From a bacterium (GTDB lineage: Bacteria > Electryoneota > AABM5-125-24 > Hatepunaeales > Hatepunaeaceae): a stretch of 50,972 nucleotides of DNA. Location of the stretch: the NCBI GenBank assembly GCA_025774605.1, contig JALGVR010000003.1:1-50972 (forward strand), read 5' to 3'. Shown here in pieces: positions 1 to 7,937 of the stretch. A program made the position numbers and the translations under genes. Position 1 is the first letter of the stretch. The number at the start of each line of letters is the position of its first letter. Under the pieces are notes generated by a model that was given only the letters and a program-made list of their open reading frames with translations, did not search any database and was not told the origin of the DNA.

Positions 1-27
1 AATGCACAATTGTAACAAGGCAACATT

Positions 28-54
28 CTGGATACCAGCTTTCGCTGGTATGAC
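28..54 (-). repeat. Single copy of 27-bp palindromic repeat (right-end orientation)
   Basis: The copy reads CTGG, an 8-base arm ATACCAGC, loop TTTC, the complementary arm GCTGGTAT, then GAC. It belongs to the family at 11205, 11555, 11647, 11701, 50849 and 50903. Its arms differ from the other copies but still pair perfectly. In the two complete 81-bp units the mate lies 27 bp away, so a partner copy is predicted to end exactly at the left edge of this window. The copy lies in the short gap downstream of valS. Confidence 0.8.
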
Positions 55-119
55 GAAAGAAAAAGCATATTGAATAGTTCAAAGGACTCAGTAAAATCTA
101 CATTCCCAAGCAAGAACCA

Positions 120-2855
120 TTATCCCAACTCCTTCCGGTTCTTCCTCACCAACTCAAGCTGTTCCTTACAATTCTGGAGTTTTTCTTTTTCATGCATCAC
201 GACGTTTTCCGGCGCGTTACTGATGAACTTATCGTTACTCAGTTTACTTTCGGCGCCGCGGATCAGCTTCTTTAGCCGTTCGATCTCCTTGTCTAAGCGA
301 GATTGTTCCTTGTCAATGTCGATCAGACCCGCCAGGGGAACGAACAGCTCGAGCTCGTCAACCACAGCCGAGGCCGATTGCTTTGGTCGACCACCGTCGA
401 ATGCAATATCTGCAAGGTTTGCCAGCCATTCGATGTCAATCCTGTTCGCCTCGATTAACCTCCGGTGCGCCGCACTTGCGCCCGTCAGAACAACCTCAGC
501 CTTCCGGTCGGGCGGAACGCGCATCTCCGAACGGATAGTCCGGACAGCGCCGATCACCCGCTGCAGGAACTCCATCTCCACTTCAGCCTGTTGATCCGTC
601 CGGAAATCATCCGGTCTGGGATACGGTGACCACATGATCGAAGGAGCAGAAGCGTTGCCGCCGCTCTTTTTCGCATCCAACTGCGGCGGTCGGTCTCCCG
701 GATAGAACTCCCGTAACTCCTGCCATAACTCCTCAGTGATGAAAGGCATTCCGGGATGGAGCAGTCGCAGCGAAGCCTCGAAAACAGCGATTGCCAATGT
801 CAGAGTCCTGCGCTTGACATCCTCCGGCGTCTCCGGCGTCAGGCGGACCTTGATCAGCTCGAGATACCAGTCGCAGTACTCCTTCCAGATGAAGTCATAC
901 AGCGCCATCAGGCAATCGTTCAGCCGGTAGCGTTCGGCGTTCCCGATCACTTTCTCCGTTACAAAGTGCAGCCTGCTGACAATCCAGCGGTCAGGAAGCG
1001 GAGCGTCCTCAGGAAGATCGAATCCCTTGTCCATAACCGGCTTGTCTTCGAGCCGGTCGATGTGTGACCTGAGAAAGCGATAGCTGTTCCACAGCTTATT
1101 GGCGAAGTTTCGACCGCCTTCAAACCGTGATGTTGAGAGCTTGATGTCCTGTCCTTCGGTTGCCAGTGTTATCAGTGTGAACCTTACCGCATCGCCGCCG
1201 TACTGATCAACCATGTCCGCCGGGTCGATGCCGTTGCCGAGTGATTTGGACATCCAGCGACCGAGTTCATCCTTGATCATGCCGGTTATGTAAACGGTCC
1301 GATAAGGAATATCGCCCATAAATTCCAGTCCGGCAATTATCATCCGCGCCACCCAGAAGAAGATGATGTCATAACCGGTCACCAGGACATCGGTCGGGTA
1401 CCAGAACCTCAACGCGTCCGTCTGCTCGGGCCAGCCGAACGGTGAAAACGCCCACAGCCATGAACTGAACCAGGTGTCGAGCACGTCCTCGTCCTGTTGC
1501 AGCTTGTTCGAACCGCATTTGGGACATCGATCCGGCTTGTCGGCGCTGACGATCACTTCGTTGCATGACCGGCAGTACCAGACCGGGATGCGATGCCCCC
1601 ACCAGAGCTGACGGGAGATACACCAGTCGCGGATGTCCTCCAACCACGCATAGTACACCTTCTCCCAGCGTAACGGATGGAACTTTATTCTGCCGCTCCT
1701 GACAGCCTCCAGCGCCGGCTCGGCAAGCGGCTTCATCTTCACGAACCACTGCAGCGACTGATACGGTTCGATCATCGTTTTGCAACGCTGACAATGACCG
1801 ACCGATGTCTTGTAATCCTCGATTTTTTCCAGCAGTCCAAGTTGACGCATGGCTTCCACGACGGCGTCCCTTGCCTTGAAACGATCCATCCCCTGAAATG
1901 CGGCGCCGGCGTTCTCGTTCATTACACCTTCTTCGTCAATCACCGTGACGAATTCAAGGTCGTGTCGTCTGCCCATCTCGAAGTCATTCGGATCGTGAGC
2001 CGGCGTAACCTTGACCTGACCCGTACCGAACTCCGGATCGACAAAATCGTCGCGGATGACCGGTATCTCACGTTCGACCAGCGGCAGAATGACCGTCCTG
2101 TCCCATAGATGCCTGAAGCGTTCGTCGCCGGGATTTACCGCTATGGCGGTGTCGCCGAGCATGGTTTCAGGACGAGTGGTGGCAACGACTACATACTTTC
2201 CCTCCCCGCTTGGCGGGGGGGTGGATGAGAGGGGCTTGATCGGATATCGGAAGTACCAGAGATGATGATCGAGCTCCCGGTGGTCGACCTCTTCGTCCGA
2301 GATGGCTGTCTTGCAGCGCGGACACCAGTTGACGATGTACTTGCCGCGGTAGATCAGCCCCTTCTCGTAGAGATGCACGAAGACCTTCGCCACAGCTTTG
2401 GACAGCCCCTCGTCGAGCGTAAATCTCTCGCGTTCCCAGTCAGCTGAATCGCCCAGAAGACGTTTCTGCTCAAATATCCGGTTGCCGTACTGTTCCTTCC
2501 ATGCCCAGACGCGTTCGACGAACTTATCACGTCCCAGTTGCTGGCGGGTTATGCCCTCGTCGGCGAGCGCCTTTTCGACCACGTTCTGCGTGGCGATGCC
2601 GGCGTGATCCTTGCCCGGCTGCCAGAGGGCTTCAAAGCCCTGCATCCGCTTCATCCGGATCAGCATGTCCTGCAGCGCGTCCTGCAGCGCGTGCCCCATG
2701 TGCAGCTCGCCGGTCACGTTCGGCGGCGGCATCAGGATGCAATAAGGTTTGTTGCCGGAAGCGGGATTCGTCCTGAAAAGCCCGTTATCCTCCCAGTACT
2801 TGTACCATTTGGCTTCAACGGTTTTCGGATCGTATGTTTTCGGTATTTCAGTCAT
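120..2855 (-). CDS. valS: Valyl-tRNA synthetase (ValRS)
   Basis: This cytoplasmic class I aminoacyl-tRNA synthetase charges tRNA-Val with valine and edits mischarged threonine. The 911 residues match the usual bacterial length. The HIGH-type motif is HMGH at 52-55 after PPPNVTGE. The inserted editing domain spans roughly residues 200-350. A zinc-ribbon-like CxxC pair lies at 428-431 and 444-447. The KMSKS loop reads WMSKS at 534-538, with Trp in place of the first Lys. The C-terminal arm (about 845-911) is a charged coiled coil typical of ValRS. ATG start, with no clear Shine-Dalgarno sequence. Residues 207-219 are an unusual Pro/Ser/Gly-rich loop encoded by a palindromic repeat (see 2199-2237). 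The gene follows the glycosyltransferase gene by 65 bp. Confidence 0.98.
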   Translation of the reverse strand: MTEIPKTYDPKTVEAKWYKYWEDNGLFRTNPASGNKPYCILMPPPNVTGELHMGHALQDALQDMLIRMKRMQGFEALWQPGKDHAGIATQNVVEKALADEGITRQQLGRDKFVERVWAWKEQYGNRIFEQKRLLGDSADWERERFTLDEGLSKAVAKVFVHLYEKGLIYRGKYIVNWCPRCKTAISDEEVDHRELDHHLWYFRYPIKPLSSTPPPSGEGKYVVVATTRPETMLGDTAIAVNPGDERFRHLWDRTVILPLVEREIPVIRDDFVDPEFGTGQVKVTPAHDPNDFEMGRRHDLEFVTVIDEEGVMNENAGAAFQGMDRFKARDAVVEAMRQLGLLEKIEDYKTSVGHCQRCKTMIEPYQSLQWFVKMKPLAEPALEAVRSGRIKFHPLRWEKVYYAWLEDIRDWCISRQLWWGHRIPVWYCRSCNEVIVSADKPDRCPKCGSNKLQQDEDVLDTWFSSWLWAFSPFGWPEQTDALRFWYPTDVLVTGYDIIFFWVARMIIAGLEFMGDIPYRTVYITGMIKDELGRWMSKSLGNGIDPADMVDQYGGDAVRFTLITLATEGQDIKLSTSRFEGGRNFANKLWNSYRFLRSHIDRLEDKPVMDKGFDLPEDAPLPDRWIVSRLHFVTEKVIGNAERYRLNDCLMALYDFIWKEYCDWYLELIKVRLTPETPEDVKRRTLTLAIAVFEASLRLLHPGMPFITEELWQELREFYPGDRPPQLDAKKSGGNASAPSIMWSPYPRPDDFRTDQQAEVEMEFLQRVIGAVRTIRSEMRVPPDRKAEVVLTGASAAHRRLIEANRIDIEWLANLADIAFDGGRPKQSASAVVDELELFVPLAGLIDIDKEQSRLDKEIERLKKLIRGAESKLSNDKFISNAPENVVMHEKEKLQNCKEQLELVRKNRKELG
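2199..2237 (-). repeat. Palindromic repeat inserted in frame in valS
   Basis: These 39 bases encode residues 207-219 (KPLSSTPPPSGEG) in a surface-loop position of the ValRS editing domain. They contain a perfect 6-bp stem CCCCGC/GCGGGG with loop TTG at 2204-2218, followed by a G tract. Similar C/G-tract sequence lies at 21594-21635, which suggests an intergenic repeat that landed inside a gene without breaking the frame. The hairpin is seen directly; the insertion history is inferred. Confidence 0.55.
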
Positions 2856-2920
2856 AGCTGTTTATGTAAATTACCTGCCTTTTGTTGAACCAGCAAAACC
2901 AACCTGAACAACTCCCGGCT

Positions 2921-4696
2921 TTACTCAAGTCTCCGCCACCGGTTCCTCGATTCCATCACCGGTGAATCCGAGCGTACGAATATGGTGCGCCAGGTTTCGA
3001 TATCAACCGGGTTATCCAGGTAGTATCTCTGAAAGGCATCGTTGAAATAGAGTCGTCCGGTGAAGGCGTCATTGCCCCCGGTCCTCAGCCGCATATCCGC
3101 TTCGTCCACCGGAAGGGTGAAATTGGCGACGATCAGATCCGGTTGCCTCACCGCCAGTGAATAATCGAAATCAAACTTGTTATGCCCCGGAATCCTGCCG
3201 CTGCTGGTGGTCTCCAGCCGGGCGATGCGACGGTCGACCTTGCCCAGCAGGTCCACGCCCCTCCGTCCCGAGAAGTAAAAGACCGATCCCGCCCAGAAAT
3301 CGCCAACCGTGCAATCTTCGGGCGTGTTCTCCCTGATCAGCAGACCGATTTCGATGTTGCCGATGTTGCATTCTTCGGGCTGCAGCGGCTTTGCCAGTGT
3401 GTACGGTGTCTGCAGCGGCAAAGTCAGAAAGAGCAGGACGACAAACAGTGGCGACCAGGCGGCGTTGACCCCCATGCGACGGATTCCCCTTATCCCAAAT
3501 ATCAACAGCATGGGGATAAACGGCAGGAAGAATCGATTGTTAACGAAATTATCGCCGCCTACCCAGGCTATATAGATGAAATACAGGAAGAAAGCCGCCG
3601 TCATGTAGATCACTTCAGCGCGCCGCACCCTGATTATATAAATAACGATTAAAATAAGTAAAAACAAGTAGTGTGATATAAATCTCATCAGATAAGCCAA
3701 ACCGGCTGCCAATCTGCCGTCCCAGCTCATCACCTTCAGATAGGCGGTATTGGGTAAAATATCTCCATAGTATATCATCCTGAATGCCAGGTGCAAAAAC
3801 GGCAGTGCCAGACCGATCAAACCATAGGTCAGCGCCTTTCGTTTATCTCGATAGACAACCAGAGCCAATCCCCATAATATCAATGAAATGACTAATCCGT
3901 CGGCGCGCAGCAAAGAAATCAGCGGGATCAGGATGAACGTCGTCGGATTTACACGGTTGCTCCGCGCGTCTTTAATCATCAAGTATATGCTGAGTGTCGC
4001 GACGAACATGATCGGAACAGCTTCAAATCCGTCAAGCGAGCAGGACATGACATCCATGTTCAATATGAACGCCGCGGCGGCAAAGACGGATTCGAATGCG
4101 CCCCCGTTCAGCAGCTTCATTATCTTCATCACCAGCGGGACGGTGGCTACGGTGAGAAGAACGTTGGTTGTCATGATCGCCAGTGATGTCTTGGCGAGAG
4201 GTATGGGAGCCAGGTGAACGAACGCCATATATATTGTCCAGAGGAAGTTCGTGTAACCTTCGACCCTCTCGCCCGGATTCCAGACCAGGCCGCCACCATT
4301 CACCAGATTGCGCGCGTACCGCATCGAGATCATCTCATCGTCCACCAGCCACCAGTGTCTCACGCCGTCTATCACCGCGCTCTTAAGATTGATCATCATA
4401 TATGAGTATGCAGTAACTGCCATCAGAACTATTACGATCTGAAGTAAACGTTCAATCTTATCGTTAACTGAAATTGAGCCTTCCTTCGATCTGCAGCACA
4501 GCAATAGAATCAAGGCGACCGATCCGTACCAGATGCAGTTGAATCCAAACCGACGGATGACTTCTACATGCGGTGTTCCACCACGAAGTATGTAATATAG
4601 TGACTTGACGGAGCTCGTGAACAATCCGCTTTGAAGGACCAGGATCCCGATAATGACGACAGTGATGGAGATCAAGACTGGAATTACACGCTTCAT
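2921..4696 (-). CDS. GT-C type membrane glycosyltransferase-like protein
   Basis: This 591-residue polytopic membrane protein has about 11-12 hydrophobic segments and a soluble C-terminal portion from about residue 430. The loop after the early membrane helices has an acidic pair at 119-120 (VDDEMISMRYARN) and the motif NPGERVEGYTNFLW at 140-153. This arrangement is seen in GT-C glycosyltransferases related to AftB/ArnT, which use polyprenyl-phosphate sugars as donors and act on the outer face of the cytoplasmic membrane. The donor and acceptor cannot be told from sequence, and no cell-wall or LPS genes are adjacent. ATG start. A terminator after nuoN lies just upstream, so the gene probably has its own promoter and may be co-transcribed with valS. 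Confidence 0.75.
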   Translation of the reverse strand: MKRVIPVLISITVVIIGILVLQSGLFTSSVKSLYYILRGGTPHVEVIRRFGFNCIWYGSVALILLLCCRSKEGSISVNDKIERLLQIVIVLMAVTAYSYMMINLKSAVIDGVRHWWLVDDEMISMRYARNLVNGGGLVWNPGERVEGYTNFLWTIYMAFVHLAPIPLAKTSLAIMTTNVLLTVATVPLVMKIMKLLNGGAFESVFAAAAFILNMDVMSCSLDGFEAVPIMFVATLSIYLMIKDARSNRVNPTTFILIPLISLLRADGLVISLILWGLALVVYRDKRKALTYGLIGLALPFLHLAFRMIYYGDILPNTAYLKVMSWDGRLAAGLAYLMRFISHYLFLLILIVIYIIRVRRAEVIYMTAAFFLYFIYIAWVGGDNFVNNRFFLPFIPMLLIFGIRGIRRMGVNAAWSPLFVVLLFLTLPLQTPYTLAKPLQPEECNIGNIEIGLLIRENTPEDCTVGDFWAGSVFYFSGRRGVDLLGKVDRRIARLETTSSGRIPGHNKFDFDYSLAVRQPDLIVANFTLPVDEADMRLRTGGNDAFTGRLYFNDAFQRYYLDNPVDIETWRTIFVRSDSPVMESRNRWRRLE

Positions 4697-4787
4697 GAAG
4701 ATTTCCGCAAATGAATATCACGTTTCATCGGCCCGTCCCAAGAGGGATTTCATTCAGTTATTGTACGTGAGTAGAGTAACTTATAAT

Positions 4788-4818
4788 AAAAAACCGGCTC
4801 GGGCAACTTCCGGGCCGG
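4788..4818 (-). terminator. Intrinsic terminator of the nuo operon
   Basis: Read on the minus strand, a 9-bp GC-rich stem (CCGGCCCGG with CCGAGCCGG, one G-T wobble) with a 7-nt loop is followed at once by six T residues. It starts 22 bp after the nuoN stop codon and is the clearest terminator in the window. Confidence 0.85.
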
Positions 4819-4840
4819 CAGTCAACAAGCTTGGAAAAGT

Positions 4841-6313
4841 TCACATCAGCCTCAGCTTGATCCATTCTGCCAGCGGACCCCAGTAGACGCCCAACAATAG
4901 CGTCGGTACGACAGTAACCAGTAACAGCACTGAAGTCAACGTACCGAGCTTGAAGCCGCCTTCATCCTGCTCGACAGGAACGACATCCGGATCGTACAGG
5001 AACATGTCGCGGATGATCCGTACATAGTAAAACAGCGAAACGACAGCGTTGGCGATGCCGATTATCGCCAGCGCCCACATCTGCGCCTTGACCAGTGCGG
5101 CGAACAGGAAGAACTTCCCGATGAATCCCGCCAGCGGCGGCAGTCCGGCCAGGCTGAACAGGAAAACCGCCAATGCCAGCGCCGGCAATGGGTTATGCTT
5201 GCCAAGCCCCTTGAAATAGCCGATAGAATCACCACCCAGCCGACGCTCGACCAGGTCAACCACCATGAATGCGCCCAGGTTCATGAACAGGTAGACAACC
5301 AGGTAGAACAGCACCGCCGTATAGGCAAGATTGTGAAGCTCACCGGCAGGCAGGGCGACGATCACAGCGAATCCCATCAGGATATACCCGGCATGCGCAA
5401 TTGATGAATACGCCAGCAACCGCTTGACGCTGTCCTGCCAGATCGCGCCAAGGTTGCCGAAAGTCATGGTCAGAGCCGAGACTAAAGTAATCAAACCAAC
5501 CGCCGAAATGCCGTAAACCGGCTTAAGGGAAGCGATTATGGGCACGATCCTGAACAGCGCCGCAAAACCGGCCGCCTTCGGCAAAACAGAGAAGTAAGCC
5601 GTGATCGAAGTCGGCGATCCTTCGTATACATCGGGACACCAGAAATGCATCGGCACCATGGCGATCTTGTAACCGACGCCCGCCAGTATCAATACAATTC
5701 CGACCAGATGAGCGGGGCTGCCGGACGCGTTCCTGATCAGTCCCTCAGCAATCTCAGGCAACCCGGTCTCACCCGTTAATCCATACAGCAGCGAGAAACC
5801 ATAGAGCATCAGTCCGGATGAAAACGCACCATACAGAACGTACTTAAGCGCCGCCTCAGCGGATCTGGGATCCTTCCGCCGGTAACCCGCCAGTACATAA
5901 GACGGTATGGAAACCATCTCAATGGCCACGAACAACGTAATCAAATCGTTGGAGCCGGCGAGCAGGAACATACCGATAACGCTCGAGAGCACGAGTATGA
6001 ACGGCTCCCCCTCGCCCTTGAAGGTGGAAGCCATGATCCCGATGGAGACCAGGGTCGCCGCGGCGAAGAAAACACGGAAGAATAAGGTCATACCATCCTG
6101 AACCACCGCGCCGAACAGGTATTCACCGATCTTTTCATTTCCTGCAAGTGAGATGAACACCAGTGCAACCAGAAGAATGCCCCCCAGAGCAGCTGCTATT
6201 ACTCCCCTGTTCTTCCTGACGATTAGATCAACGATCAACAGCACCAGCAGACCGCCCGCCAGCGCTAATTCAGGAGTAAACTGAGCAAGATTTTGACCCG
6301 TGACAGGACTCAT
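4841..6313 (-). CDS. nuoN: NADH-quinone oxidoreductase subunit N
   Basis: Antiporter-like proton-pumping membrane subunit of respiratory complex I, 490 residues, with about 14 membrane helices and the proton-channel family signature. The conserved membrane glutamate of the fifth helix is E132 (FVAIEMVSIP), and lysines in the SIT/SVKR region near the discontinuous helix are present. The ATG overlaps the nuoM stop codon (ATGA), which indicates translational coupling. It is the last gene of the operon and is followed by the terminator at 4788-4818. Confidence 0.97.
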   Translation of the reverse strand: MSPVTGQNLAQFTPELALAGGLLVLLIVDLIVRKNRGVIAAALGGILLVALVFISLAGNEKIGEYLFGAVVQDGMTLFFRVFFAAATLVSIGIMASTFKGEGEPFILVLSSVIGMFLLAGSNDLITLFVAIEMVSIPSYVLAGYRRKDPRSAEAALKYVLYGAFSSGLMLYGFSLLYGLTGETGLPEIAEGLIRNASGSPAHLVGIVLILAGVGYKIAMVPMHFWCPDVYEGSPTSITAYFSVLPKAAGFAALFRIVPIIASLKPVYGISAVGLITLVSALTMTFGNLGAIWQDSVKRLLAYSSIAHAGYILMGFAVIVALPAGELHNLAYTAVLFYLVVYLFMNLGAFMVVDLVERRLGGDSIGYFKGLGKHNPLPALALAVFLFSLAGLPPLAGFIGKFFLFAALVKAQMWALAIIGIANAVVSLFYYVRIIRDMFLYDPDVVPVEQDEGGFKLGTLTSVLLLVTVVPTLLLGVYWGPLAEWIKLRLM

Positions 6314-7830
6314 AACGGCAACGTACCCTGCACAAGGTGGCCAAGGAACGTCAACGATGAATTCATCAGATCCGTGATCGGATGCGGCCAGATACCGAGG
6401 GAGAGAACAACCGCCGCCAGTGGCACCAGCGTGAACAACTCACGACCGTTGATATCGGGAAGGTTCTCGTATTTCGGATTCGTCGCCCCGAAGAATATGC
6501 GCTGCAGAGTCCAGAGATGATAGGCAGCGGTGATAATGATGCCAAAGATCGAAATTATCGTCAACGTGCGCCAGACGGGGAAGGCGCCGACAAATACCAT
6601 GACTTCGGAGATGAAGCCGCTCAGTCCCGGCAGTCCCAGCGAAGCGAAGAAGGCGAAGGAGAAGATACCGAGGTATCGCGGCATCACGTTTGCCAGGCCT
6701 CCGAAACCGTCGATCTGGCGATGATGGGCTCTATCGTAGATGACCCCGACCAGGAGGAATAGCATCGCGGTGATGGTGCCGTGGTTGAACATCTGGAAGA
6801 CCGCACCGTTCATACCGGCGCTTGTCAGCGACGACATGCCGAGCATCACATATCCCATGTGCGAGATGGAACTGTAGGCGACCAGCTTCTTCAAGTCCTT
6901 CTGCGCCATGGCGCAGAAGGCGCCGTAAATGATGTTGATCATCCCCATCAGCGCCAGGAACCAGGCGAACGTCCGGGTTGCGTCGGACAGCATCGGATAG
7001 CTGATGCGCAGCAGGCCGTAGGTGCCCATTTTCAACAGGACACCCGCCAGAATAACCGATATTGCCGTCGGCGCTTCAACGTGGGCGTCCGGCAGCCAGG
7101 TGTGGAACGGGAAGACCGGTACCTTGATGGCAAAGCCGATGTACAGACCGAACCAGAGCAGGATTCTGACGGTGCTGAGACTTAAAATGCCGCCATGGTT
7201 TGCCTGGTTCATCATGTGGAGCATGTTGAAGGTGTGCGCGCCGGTGACGGGATCTCGAACGTTGAAATACAATACAAGTATCACAATCAGCATTAACACC
7301 GATCCGATCAAGGTGTAAATAAAGAACTTGATCGCCGCGTAAATCCGGCGTGGACCGCCCCAGATACCGATGAGGAAGTACATCGGCAGCAACATGATCT
7401 CCCAGAAGACATAGAAGAGGAAGAAGTCAAGCGACACGAAGGTTCCCATCATGCCGGTCTCAAGCAGCAGGAACATCGAATGGTAACCCTTGACCCCCTT
7501 TTTAATACCCCAGGAGGCGGGGATGCAAAGGAAGCACAGCAGCGCGGTCAGCAGGATCATCGGGAATGACAATCCATCGATCCCCACGAAGTAATTGATA
7601 TGGAAAGCAGGTATCCAGGATGCTTTCTCCACAAACTGGAAGCTGTTGACATCATTGATGCCGATCATGCTTTTATCAAACTGGGGGTATAATGACAGCG
7701 CTATGACCAACACGATCGCAGTCGTCAGCAGCGCCGTCCAGCGCACCAGCTTGTGATTATCGCGCGGCAGAAATGCAATGATTGCAGCCCCAACCACGGG
7801 TAAAAACGTTATCAGTGTCAGCTTGCCCAT
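6310..7830 (-). CDS. nuoM: NADH-quinone oxidoreductase subunit M
   Basis: Second antiporter-like proton-pumping subunit of complex I, 506 residues and strongly hydrophobic. The key glutamate of the fifth helix is E144 (FYVFWEIMLLPM), as in E. coli NuoM. The family stretch HTWLPDAHVEAPT and the KKLVAYSSISHMGYV segment are present. ATG start. It overlaps nuoN by 4 bp and lies 107 bp downstream of nuoL; I see no gene in that gap. Confidence 0.97.
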   Translation of the reverse strand: MGKLTLITFLPVVGAAIIAFLPRDNHKLVRWTALLTTAIVLVIALSLYPQFDKSMIGINDVNSFQFVEKASWIPAFHINYFVGIDGLSFPMILLTALLCFLCIPASWGIKKGVKGYHSMFLLLETGMMGTFVSLDFFLFYVFWEIMLLPMYFLIGIWGGPRRIYAAIKFFIYTLIGSVLMLIVILVLYFNVRDPVTGAHTFNMLHMMNQANHGGILSLSTVRILLWFGLYIGFAIKVPVFPFHTWLPDAHVEAPTAISVILAGVLLKMGTYGLLRISYPMLSDATRTFAWFLALMGMINIIYGAFCAMAQKDLKKLVAYSSISHMGYVMLGMSSLTSAGMNGAVFQMFNHGTITAMLFLLVGVIYDRAHHRQIDGFGGLANVMPRYLGIFSFAFFASLGLPGLSGFISEVMVFVGAFPVWRTLTIISIFGIIITAAYHLWTLQRIFFGATNPKYENLPDINGRELFTLVPLAAVVLSLGIWPHPITDLMNSSLTFLGHLVQGTLPL

Positions 7831-7937
7831 AGGCTTACTTTTCTTATGTTAAACAGTCAGATCTGACCATGCCGGCTTCCGGCGCAGTCTTGAATGGATT
7901 TTACTATCGTTCCCCGATCCGCGAAACAGATATCAAT

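Noticed and set aside
70-594. 174-codon plus-strand frame opposite the end of valS
   Set aside because: It lies antisense to a certain gene, has low-complexity Ser/Arg composition and no family features. It is a shadow of valS codon usage.
6382-7318. Several plus-strand frames of 60-134 codons opposite nuoM
   Set aside because: Rich in Gln/Arg/His and typical of antisense reading of hydrophobic genes; no ribosome-binding sites or recognisable domains.
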